Shown one piece after another: positions 19,621 through 25,587 of a stretch of DNA of 25,587 nucleotides. This DNA is from an uncultured Clostridia bacterium (GTDB taxonomy: Bacteria; Bacillota; Clostridia; Oscillospirales; Oscillospiraceae). The notes beneath the pieces were generated by a model. It searched no databases. It was not told the origin of the DNA and was given only the letters and a program-made list of their open reading frames with translations. Position numbers and translations under genes: made by a program. The stretch is taken from the NCBI GenBank assembly GCA_937915065.1, contig CALDMR010000146.1:1-25587 (forward strand). The letters are read 5' to 3'. Within the stretch, counting starts at the first letter, position 1; each line of letters begins with the position of its first letter.

Positions 19621-21060
19621 TCAGGTGTCGATCTCGTCCTGGAACACGCCGCGTTTCTGGTCGGGATCGTAGTTGACATAGCTGGGCTCTTTGTGGGTCT
19701 GGCTGGCCCAGATCTCCTTGGCCACGGGAGCCCAGGCGGCGGCGTAATCCTCGCACTTGTCGCACAGGTGATCCACGCTTTCGGGATCGGCCAGGTCGGT
19801 GGAGTGGGCGCCGGATTCCTTGACCATTCTGCGCAGCATCTCGGGGTTTTCCAGCATGGGGCAGGGGCGCAGGTGATCGCGGTTAAAGGGCTGCTCGCGG
19901 TGGTAGGCCATGAACAGGGGGCTCTTCAGGATCTCCAGCAGGGTGTGATCCTTGATGTTCATATTGGAGTAATGGATAAACACGCAGGGCTCGGCGTCGC
20001 CGTTGGAGTTGATGTGGAAATAGTTGCGGCCGCCGGGAATGCAGCCCACATACTCGCCGTCGTTCTGGAAGTCCATGGTGTAGATCTGCTTGCCGCCCTG
20101 GTTGGCGCGGATCTCGCGGATACGCTGGATGATATATTTGCGCTGTTCTGTGGTGGGCATCAGCTCGGGGCTGGCGCCGTTGCCGGTGGGCATAAAGTGG
20201 AAATACCAGGAGAACATGCAGCCCTTTTCCACCTCGAGATCGAGGAATTCGTCGGAAAGGACGGTTTCCAGGTTGGCGCGGGTATAGCAGACGGAGGTGC
20301 CATAGATCAGGCCGTACTGGTTCATCAGGTCCATGGCGCGCATGGCGCTGGCAAAGTGGCCTGCGCCGCGGCGGCCGTCGTTGGTGTCCTCAAAGCCTTC
20401 CAGGCTCAGGGAGAAGGACAGGTTGCCCACCCGGACGCACTCTTTGCAGAAGTCCTCGTCGATCAGGGTGGAGTTGGTGAAGGAGTGGAACTCCACATCA
20501 TAGTGCTTTTCGCACAGGCGAATGATATCCTTTTTGCGCACCAGGGGTTCGCCGCCGGTGAACATATAGAAATAGATGCCCAATTCCTTGCCCTGGGTGA
20601 TGATATCGTCCATCTGCTCAAAGGTCAGGTTGGATTTGTGGCCGTATTCCGCAGCCCAGCAGCCGGTGCAGTGAAGGTTGCAGGCGGCGGTGGGATCCAG
20701 CAGGATCAGCCAGGGGATGTTGCACTGGTGGATCTCGCGCATTTTGCGGATAGTTTTGGTGCCCCGGAAGGCGGCTTCAAAGCCCAGGTTCAGCGCGGTT
20801 GTCTTTACCACGTTGGGGTGCAGGCGGTGCACATGGCGGTCCACATACTGGATCCACTTGTTTTCGGGGTTGGCGATATAGGCGCGGATGGCTTCAAAAG
20901 TTTCCTTTTTGAAGGTGTCGCCCATAAACTTCTGGGAAATGTCCAGAACATCGAGCAGGCCCTTGCTGGTGTCCTTTTCGATGTGTTTCAGCGCTGCGTC
21001 CAGCGCCAGGCCGAAGGCGGCACGCTGTGCCTTGTGAGAAAGTGTGTCCATGGTTCCCAT
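19621..21060 (-). CDS. Radical SAM protein with C-terminal Cys cluster (SPASM-like)
   Basis: A 479-residue enzyme of the radical S-adenosylmethionine superfamily. The cluster motif C-N-L-H-C-T-G-C (Cys127, 131, 134) binds a 4Fe-4S that reductively cleaves SAM, and T-G-G-E-P (168-172) contacts its amino group. About 110 mostly helical residues precede the barrel, longer than in most family members. Downstream cysteines 340, 359, 400, 433 and 436 (C-I-P-G-G-R ... G-D-A-E-P-C-V-F ... C-D-K-C) resemble a SPASM/auxiliary-cluster region. SPASM enzymes often modify peptides or proteins, but no precursor peptide gene is visible beside this one. A GAGGG site nine bases upstream sets the ATG. The gene is a single transcription unit with an unusual leader. 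The substrate cannot be named. Confidence 0.93.
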   Translation of the reverse strand: MGTMDTLSHKAQRAAFGLALDAALKHIEKDTSKGLLDVLDISQKFMGDTFKKETFEAIRAYIANPENKWIQYVDRHVHRLHPNVVKTTALNLGFEAAFRGTKTIRKMREIHQCNIPWLILLDPTAACNLHCTGCWAAEYGHKSNLTFEQMDDIITQGKELGIYFYMFTGGEPLVRKKDIIRLCEKHYDVEFHSFTNSTLIDEDFCKECVRVGNLSFSLSLEGFEDTNDGRRGAGHFASAMRAMDLMNQYGLIYGTSVCYTRANLETVLSDEFLDLEVEKGCMFSWYFHFMPTGNGASPELMPTTEQRKYIIQRIREIRANQGGKQIYTMDFQNDGEYVGCIPGGRNYFHINSNGDAEPCVFIHYSNMNIKDHTLLEILKSPLFMAYHREQPFNRDHLRPCPMLENPEMLRRMVKESGAHSTDLADPESVDHLCDKCEDYAAAWAPVAKEIWASQTHKEPSYVNYDPDQKRGVFQDEIDT

Positions 21061-21076
21061 ATGAAAAATCCCTCAT

Positions 21077-21230
21077 TTCTGATCAGAATATGCGTTTCTG
21101 CGGTTTGTATCTGCCGCGGGCGTGTCCAGGGCGCCCGGAACCTTTACAAGATAAAAAAACTGGCGGCTTTCCGCCGGGGAAGCGCGATCCAGTGACTTAT
21201 TACTATATCATGAAAAATGGATGCGCGCAA
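21077..21230 (-). promoter_or_regulatory. Promoter and structured leader of the radical SAM gene
   Basis: On the minus strand TTGCGC (21230-21225), 17 bases, TATAGT (21207-21202) is a candidate sigma-A promoter. About 20 bases past the expected start a GGCGG-AAAG-CCGCC hairpin (21175-21162) is followed by AG and seven T (21159-21153), looking like an intrinsic terminator. Further on, a perfect 12-base palindrome TTCTGATCAGAA (21088-21077) stands just ahead of the ribosome site. The leader is about 135 bases long. Confidence 0.5.
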
Positions 21231-21356
21231 TGATTTTTTGCGGATAAAAATGCGGAAAAGTGAAATTTTTGACGATTTTAATTGAGACTCTGGTTTTTAT
21301 AGTTGCTTTTTCCAAATTGCGGTCGACTTGCTTTGTGCGGCCTGCACAAAAACGGG

Positions 21357-22010
21357 TTATGCCAAAGGTTCCACCCGGTCAAACCGGGGGATATAAAGAT
21401 CGGCCACAGCGCGCACCTGTTCCTGCACAGCGGCCTGGGATGCGTCGTAAATTCCGGCCACGGGGAAGCCGGCGGCGCGGGCCGTTTCCATGGCGAACAG
21501 GGAATCTTCAAACACCCAGGTTTGGGCCCGGGGCGTGCCGAGGTGGGCCAGGGCGGCTTCGTACACATCGGGCTGCCCCTTGCCGGCACCCACTTCGGTG
21601 CAGGTGAAAATGGCGCTGAAGTAGGCGCCGAGACCGGTTCTCTCCAGGGCGGTTTCCACCAGGCGCCGGTCGGTGGAGGTGGCGACGGCCACGGGGATGC
21701 CTGCCGCCCGGAAGCGGTGGAGCCAATCTGCTGCGCCGGGCTTGACCTGTACGCGGGTGCGGTAAAAGCGTTCCATCATGGCGTTGATGGCGGCGGCCAC
21801 CTCTGCCCCGGTGGCGTTTAACCGGTATTTCTGCTGGATCCATGCGCCGCCCTGGGCGATGGTCATGGCCTTGATCTCGTCCATCAGATCCGGCGACGGC
21901 TCCTGGCCGTATACCTCCCGCAGACAGTCGCAGGGCGCTTGCTGCCAATAGAACATGGAGTCCAGCAGTGTGCCGTCCATATCAAAAATAGCGCCGGCTG
22001 GTTTTTGCAT
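21357..22010 (-). CDS. HAD superfamily hydrolase (subfamily IA, beta-phosphoglucomutase-like)
   Basis: A 217-residue cytoplasmic phosphatase or phosphomutase. All four HAD motifs are present: D-M-D-G-T (nucleophile Asp10, acid/base Asp12), A-T-S-T (111-113 region), Lys144 in G-A-G-K-G-Q-P-D-V-Y, and F-E-D-S (Glu168-Asp169). The helical cap sits between motifs I and II (residues about 18-90), as in subfamily IA. The G-K-G-x-P-D-x-Y form of motif III is common in beta-phosphoglucomutase, GS1-type and sugar-phosphate phosphatases; the substrate is undetermined. A G-rich ribosome site (AGGGGGG) lies about nine bases before the ATG. It is transcribed divergently from the flippase at 22286 and ends 296 bases before the radical SAM gene. 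Confidence 0.93.
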   Translation of the reverse strand: MQKPAGAIFDMDGTLLDSMFYWQQAPCDCLREVYGQEPSPDLMDEIKAMTIAQGGAWIQQKYRLNATGAEVAAAINAMMERFYRTRVQVKPGAADWLHRFRAAGIPVAVATSTDRRLVETALERTGLGAYFSAIFTCTEVGAGKGQPDVYEAALAHLGTPRAQTWVFEDSLFAMETARAAGFPVAGIYDASQAAVQEQVRAVADLYIPRFDRVEPLA

Positions 22011-22042
22011 AGGAAACCGCCCCCCTTTTTTATTCTGACATC

Positions 22043-22071
22043 AGTATAGCGCAGCGACCTGCGAAAGTAAA
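22043..22071 (-). promoter_or_regulatory. Sigma-A promoter of the HAD gene
   Basis: On the minus strand TTTACT (22071-22066), 17 bases, TATACT (22048-22043), giving a short leader of about 25 bases before the HAD start. Confidence 0.65.
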
Positions 22072-22177
22072 GAGTGATATTATATAATATAGTTTTGCAA
22101 ACCATATGCAGGCTTTGTGAAAAATTGCCTTTTATGATAGCGGGGAAATAAACGCGGCGCAAGGGGATATGCAACAG

Positions 22178-22206
22178 TTGGATTTTTCCGGCAAATGTGA
22201 TATGAT
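22178..22206 (+). promoter_or_regulatory. Sigma-A-like promoter of the second flippase
   Basis: TTGGAT (22178-22183), 17 bases, TATGAT (22201-22206), about 70-75 bases ahead of the flippase start codon. An imperfect AAACGC/GCGTTT hairpin (about 22235-22258) follows in the leader. No sporulation-type promoter was recognised here. Confidence 0.55.
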
Positions 22207-22285
22207 ACTCCATTATATTACTTGTTTTTTGAAAAACGCGCCCTGCGCGGGGCGTTTGCAAAACGGAATGGTAAGGACTTGTGAG

Positions 22286-23911
22286 ATGTCGAAAGAAACG
22301 AGAAACACGCTGCTGCTCCAGGGCAGTATTCTGGCGGCGGCAGGCATTTTTACAAAGCTGATCGGCTTTTTATACCGCATCCCCATGGCCAATCTGCTGG
22401 GCAACCAGGGCAACGGCGTATACTCCATTGCCTTCGGCATTTATACCGTGACGCTGACCCTCTCTTCCATGAGTTTGCCCACGGCGGTGTCCAAGGTGGT
22501 GTCCACCCGGCTGGCCAGGGGGGAGGATCGCAACGCCGCCCGGGTGCTGGCCATGGCGCTGCTGTTTGCCCTGGCCATGGGCGCTTTTTCCTTCAGCCTG
22601 CTGTATTTTGGCGCGGAAGCGCTGGAAACGCTGTACAATACGGCGGGATTGGCCCGGCCGCTGCGCATTCTGGCGCCCACCTCGTTCCTGTTCGCCTTTT
22701 TGGGCGTGATGCGGGGCTATACCCAGGGAACGGGCACCATGGTGCCCACCGCCGTATCCCAGGTGGTGGATCAGTGCTTCAATGCCACCATCAGCATTGT
22801 GGCGGCCTGGTCGCTGATGAATATGTATGGGACTACGGCGGAAGCCGCCTCCTGGGGCGCCATGGGCGGCACCCTGGGCACGTTGGCCGGCGCGGTCACA
22901 TCCTTTGTGTTCCTGGCGGTGTATATGCTGCGGCGGCTGCCGGAGATCCGCCTGCGGGCCCGGCAGGATCCCACGGAACAGCGGGAGGATGGGGCGCTGA
23001 TTGCCCGGGCCCTGCTGTTTACCATCCTGCCCATTGTGTTCAGCCAGACGATCTATCAGATCGGCTACACCATTGACGATGTGGTGTTCAGCCGCTTTAT
23101 GAACGCCACCGACCTGGCCCCTGCGGCCATTACCTCCATGCAGGGCGTGTTCAACACCCAGTATAACCAGATGGTGAATCTGCCCGTGTCCATCGGCACT
23201 GCCATGGCCATGACGCTGATGCCCAGTATCGTGGCTTCCCATGTGAAGCGGGATCGCCGGGAGGTGCATCATAAGATCACCAGTACGGTGAAATTCAACA
23301 TGGCCATTGCCATTCCTTGTGCGGTGGGACTGGCGGTGCTGGCCCAGCCCATTATGACGCTGCTGTTCCCCGCTTTGGGGGAATATCATGACCTGGCGGC
23401 CAATTTGCTGACGGCGGGTTCTTCGGCGGCGGTGTTTTACGCCCTGTCCACCATTACCACATCCATTCTGCAGGGCACCAACCATATGATGACGCCGGTG
23501 CTGCATTCGGCTCTGTCCCTGGCCCTCCATGTGGCCCTGGTGCTGGCGCTGCTGTATGCGGGCTTCGGCGTGTGGGCGCTGCTGATCGGCAATGTGGTGT
23601 TCCCCCTGGTGGTGTGCACGCTGAATTGCCGCGCCGTCTCCCGGCGGCTGCGCTACCGCTGGAATGTGGCCTCGATCTTTATTATTCCGCTGCTGTGCGC
23701 CCTGGTGATGGGGGCGGTGTGCTGGGGAGTATATGCGCTGATGCTGAAGCTGACGCAGCTGGTGCTGCCCTCCTTTATTGCGGCATTTCTCATTGCCGTG
23801 GCGGTGTACGGCCTGCTGCTGCTCAAGTCCCACTGCTTCAGCAAACGGGAGCTGCGGGAGCTGCCCATGGGCGGCAAGCTGCTGCGTTTGGCCATCAAAC
23901 TGCACCTGTAA
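22286..23911 (+). CDS. MVF/SpoVB-type polysaccharide or lipid-linked precursor flippase (second copy)
   Basis: A 541-residue multi-pass membrane protein with about 14 hydrophobic segments. The N-terminus (T-L-L-L-Q-G-S-I-L-A-A-A-G-I-F-T-K-L-I-G-F-L-Y-R) and the G-Y-T-Q-G-x-G-T-M-V-P-T-A-V-S-Q motif near residue 150 are shared with the flippase at 341-1942, which has nearly the same G-Y-T-Q-G-L-G-D-M-V-P-T-A-V-S-Q-I. Both belong to the MOP/MVF exporter superfamily; B. subtilis relatives are SpoVB, YabM and YtgP (a lipid II flippase of MurJ type). AAGGA eight bases upstream fixes the ATG at 22286; the longer open frame from 22169 overlaps the promoter. It stands alone, divergent from the HAD gene, about 96 bases ahead of the aminopeptidase. 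Confidence 0.9.
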   Translation: MSKETRNTLLLQGSILAAAGIFTKLIGFLYRIPMANLLGNQGNGVYSIAFGIYTVTLTLSSMSLPTAVSKVVSTRLARGEDRNAARVLAMALLFALAMGAFSFSLLYFGAEALETLYNTAGLARPLRILAPTSFLFAFLGVMRGYTQGTGTMVPTAVSQVVDQCFNATISIVAAWSLMNMYGTTAEAASWGAMGGTLGTLAGAVTSFVFLAVYMLRRLPEIRLRARQDPTEQREDGALIARALLFTILPIVFSQTIYQIGYTIDDVVFSRFMNATDLAPAAITSMQGVFNTQYNQMVNLPVSIGTAMAMTLMPSIVASHVKRDRREVHHKITSTVKFNMAIAIPCAVGLAVLAQPIMTLLFPALGEYHDLAANLLTAGSSAAVFYALSTITTSILQGTNHMMTPVLHSALSLALHVALVLALLYAGFGVWALLIGNVVFPLVVCTLNCRAVSRRLRYRWNVASIFIIPLLCALVMGAVCWGVYALMLKLTQLVLPSFIAAFLIAVAVYGLLLLKSHCFSKRELRELPMGGKLLRLAIKLHL

Positions 23912-24007
23912 GCGCAAAGATAGGGATCAAACGGGAGATACTATATTATGATAAAAGCGGGCGGCCGGGGCCGCCCGATGACGCTGAGAAAACGGAGGAA
24001 TTGCTGC

Positions 24008-25243
24008 ATGAAAACACTGCGGGAAAAACAGGAAGCTTATGCCCGGCTGCTGCTGGCCGAGGGCCTGAATCTGCAAAAGGGCCAGCTGCTGGCCATTGAC
24101 TGCCCGGTGGATCAGGCCTGGTTTGCCAGGATCTGCGCCGCCGCCGCCTATGAGATGGGCTGCCGGGAAGTGGTGATGAACTGGAGCGACGATGCCCTGG
24201 CCCGGGAGAAATACCTCCATGGCGCCGAGGAGATCTTTGACAGCGTTCATTCCTGGACGGCGGATTTTTTTGAAAAGGTATCTGCCGAGGGCGGCGCCTG
24301 GCTGGCGATCCACGCGGCAGACCCGGAAAATCTGAAGGGCTGCGATCCGGACCGCATCCGGCGGGCGCAAATCGCCTCGGGCAAGGCCCTGGCCAATTTC
24401 CGCAAGCGGGAAACCAACAACGAGTTCCCCTGGTGCGTTTGCTCCATCCCCACGGAGAAGTGGGCGGAAAAGGTGTTTCCGGAGATGGAAACCGGCGCGG
24501 CCATGGCGAAGCTGTGGGATACGATCTTGACCACGGCCTATGTGGACGAGGGCGACGCCGTGGCCAACTGGCAGGCCCATATCCGGGAGCTGGCGCGCCG
24601 CACCGAGGCGCTCAACAGCTGCCGGTTCAAATCCCTGCATTACACCAACGCCCTGGGCACCGACCTGACGGTGGAGCTGCCCGAGGGCCATTTCTGGGCC
24701 GGCGGCGCGGAACAGTGCGTGACCAGCGGCCTGTCCTTTTCCGCCAACATCCCCACGGAAGAGGTGTTCACGCTGCCGGTGAAAACCGGCGTGAACGGCA
24801 TTGTCTATGCCTCCCGGCCCCTGTCCCTCCATGGCAACCTGATCCGGGGCTTTGGCTTTGAGCTGAAAGAGGGCAGGATCATCCGGGCCTTTGCCGAGGA
24901 AGGGGAAGATGTGCTGCGCAATGCCATCGCGGTGGATGAAGGCGCGTCCTATCTGGGCGAAGTGGCCCTGGTGCCCTATGATTCCCCCATCTCCAACTCG
25001 GGCATCCTGTTCTACAACACTCTGTTCGACGAGAATGCGGCCTGCCACTTTGCCTTTGGCGAGGCTTACCCCTGCATTGCGGGGGCGGAGCAGATGAGCC
25101 GGGAGAAATTGGCGGCGCGGGGCATGAACGAATCCATGACCCATGTGGACTTTATGGTGGGCACGGCAGATCTGCAGATCACTGGTGTGACCTGCGACGG
25201 CCGGGAAGTGCCCGTTTTTGTGGACGGCAATTTTGCGCTATGA
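24008..25243 (+). CDS. M29 family aminopeptidase (AmpS/PepS type)
   Basis: A 411-residue cytoplasmic metallo-aminopeptidase releasing N-terminal residues from peptides, of the thermophilic aminopeptidase family M29. Likely ligands of the two-metal site are in the expected order and spacing: Glu251 or 252 in I-P-T-E-E-V-F, Glu318 in Y-L-G-E-V-A-L-V, His347 in D-E-N-A-A-C-H-F-A-F-G, and His379 and Asp381 in M-T-H-V-D-F-M-V-G. The catalytic Tyr is probably in S-G-I-L-F-Y-N-T. Length matches the family (about 410). GGAGGA at 23994-23999 supports the ATG at 24008; an in-frame start at 23948 lacks a ribosome site and encodes an Arg-rich unconserved lead. It may be co-transcribed with the flippase upstream. 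Confidence 0.95.
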   Translation: MKTLREKQEAYARLLLAEGLNLQKGQLLAIDCPVDQAWFARICAAAAYEMGCREVVMNWSDDALAREKYLHGAEEIFDSVHSWTADFFEKVSAEGGAWLAIHAADPENLKGCDPDRIRRAQIASGKALANFRKRETNNEFPWCVCSIPTEKWAEKVFPEMETGAAMAKLWDTILTTAYVDEGDAVANWQAHIRELARRTEALNSCRFKSLHYTNALGTDLTVELPEGHFWAGGAEQCVTSGLSFSANIPTEEVFTLPVKTGVNGIVYASRPLSLHGNLIRGFGFELKEGRIIRAFAEEGEDVLRNAIAVDEGASYLGEVALVPYDSPISNSGILFYNTLFDENAACHFAFGEAYPCIAGAEQMSREKLAARGMNESMTHVDFMVGTADLQITGVTCDGREVPVFVDGNFAL

Positions 25244-25249
25244 CGGCAC

Positions 25250-25282
25250 TGCGGGGGGGCGGAAATTCCTGCCCCCCGCGGC
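25250..25282 (+). other. GC-rich hairpin after the aminopeptidase
   Basis: GCGGGGGG pairs with CCCCCCGC about 20 bases apart, with a small inner GG/CC pairing. The 3' flank is GGCCGAAGCGAAAAAAG, without a T-tract, so a canonical terminator is not present; it may still stall or stabilise the mRNA end. Confidence 0.4.
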
Positions 25283-25319
25283 CGAAGCGAAAAAAGAATG
25301 AAAAAATGCAAAATAGGGC

Positions 25320-25348
25320 TTGACTTTTTGTGGCCGGTATTGTATGAT
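25320..25348 (+). promoter_or_regulatory. Sigma-A promoter of tRNA-Val
   Basis: TTGACT (25320-25325), 17 bases, TATGAT (25343-25348), 13 bases before the tRNA 5' end. Both boxes match five of six consensus positions. Confidence 0.85.
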
Positions 25349-25361
25349 AATGAAGCTGTTT

Positions 25362-25438
25362 GGAGAATTAGCTCAGTTGGCTAGAGCATTTGCTTGACGT
25401 GCAGGGGGTCACAGGTTCGAGTCCTGTATTCTCCACCA
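25362..25438 (+). tRNA. tRNA-Val (anticodon GAC)
   Basis: A 77-base cloverleaf. GGAGAAT pairs with ATTCTCC, followed by discriminator A and an encoded CCA. The D arm has GCTC-AGTTGGCTA-GAGC, the anticodon loop TTGACGT carries GAC (reads GUC), and the T arm is ACAGG-TTCGAGT-CCTGT. The upper anticodon stem contains two G-U pairs. Confidence 0.95.
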
Positions 25439-25443
25439 ACATT

Positions 25444-25480
25444 CGGGGACTGGTGCAATCGTGCCGGTCTCCGATTTTTT
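25444..25480 (+). terminator. Intrinsic terminator of tRNA-Val
   Basis: CGGGGACTGGTGC (25444-25456) pairs with GTGCCGGTCTCCG (25461-25473), using several G-U pairs, around AATC, followed by A and six T. It begins six bases after the CCA. Confidence 0.85.
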
Positions 25481-25587
25481 ATACCCAAAAATGGAATCAT
25501 AACAGGATAAAACCCCGGGCACGCCGCAGGCGTGAACTGAACCAGTAAAAACGGACAGTGACAAAATACCCCCTGATGTAGGAAAAT
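25481..25587. other. Right edge, no gene recognised
   Basis: The last 107 bases hold a CACGCC/GGCGTG hairpin (25520-25534) and otherwise nothing recognisable. The composition is more AT-rich than the rest of the window. No frame with a ribosome site is visible before the edge; a gene or mobile element may begin beyond it. Confidence 0.5.

Noticed and set aside
19600..21195. A 531-codon plus-strand frame opposite the radical SAM gene
   Set aside because: Composition (Gly/Val/His/Ala-rich) is typical of the antisense of a GC-rich gene, and the opposite strand encodes complete radical SAM motifs.
22200..22286. A sigma-E promoter for the second flippase
   Set aside because: CATA-type boxes are not found at suitable spacing; a sigma-A-like pair at 22178-22206 fits better.
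25485..25587. The right edge as the end of an insertion sequence
   Set aside because: The look of the sequence is suggestive, but no inverted terminal repeat partner, target duplication or transposase frame is visible inside the window.

Overview
The window looks like chromosomal DNA of a high-GC, endospore-forming member of the Clostridia, probably Oscillospiraceae-like. Three things support this. There is a conserved sporulation/division block in the order known from Bacillus subtilis (yabM-like flippase, mazG/yabN, yabO/rqcP, yabP, yabQ, divIC, yabR), with an HU gene inserted after mazG, as seen in Clostridia. Ribosome binding sites are strong and G-rich, and promoters are of the sigma-A type. 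The accessory genes (FeoA-FeoB fusion with a Cys-rich FeoB-associated peptide, M29 aminopeptidase, DUF5714, DUF6512, radical SAM) are common in gut Firmicutes. Genus or species cannot be fixed from the sequence alone.

Layout. 1-318 is the 3' end of an amidohydrolase/deaminase. 341-5075 is the plus-strand sporulation/division/translation-quality block, closed by a strong terminator at 5086. 5166-7185 holds an amidohydrolase and a class I fumarase alpha subunit with no adjacent beta subunit. 7305-9919 (minus) is the iron uptake operon: the fused feoA-feoB, then a 56-residue Cys-rich membrane peptide. 10146-10700 (plus) is a DUF6512-like membrane protein, and 10793-11203 (minus) a tiny P-loop protein. 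11311-11510 is a hairpin-rich non-coding block bounded by a second, diverged copy of the pgi 3' end. 11521-12858 (minus) is pgi and 12966-14105 (minus) a D-Ala-D-Ala carboxypeptidase. 14276-14349 is tRNA-Gly(CCC), followed by about 650 bp without convincing genes. 15047-19429 (minus) is an apparent operon of DegV, metallophosphoesterase, DUF5714 and mnmG. 19621-21060 (minus) is a radical SAM protein, 21357-22010 (minus) a HAD phosphatase. 22286-23911 (plus) is a second MVF/SpoVB-type flippase, 24008-25243 (plus) an M29 aminopeptidase, 25362-25438 tRNA-Val(GAC).

How the parts fit. The first block links envelope or spore-coat/cortex assembly (flippase, YabP, YabQ), septation (DivIC) and translation or nucleotide quality control (MazG, RqcP, S1 protein, HU). 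A sigma-E-like promoter lies just ahead of yabP, so the spore genes inside this otherwise vegetative operon can be switched on separately. The carboxypeptidase and the two flippases add further envelope functions, and feoAB supplies ferrous iron, which the Fe-S proteins in the window (fumarase alpha, radical SAM) need.

I saw no CRISPR array, complete insertion sequence, prophage module or obvious defence system. The most unusual signals are the duplicated, codon-conserved pgi tail with its hairpin cluster, the sigma-E promoter/hairpin arrangement at yabP, the yabQ frame that runs through most of divIC, a palindromic -35 element apparently shared by two divergent promoters at tRNA-Gly, and a terminator-like hairpin in the leader of the radical SAM gene.
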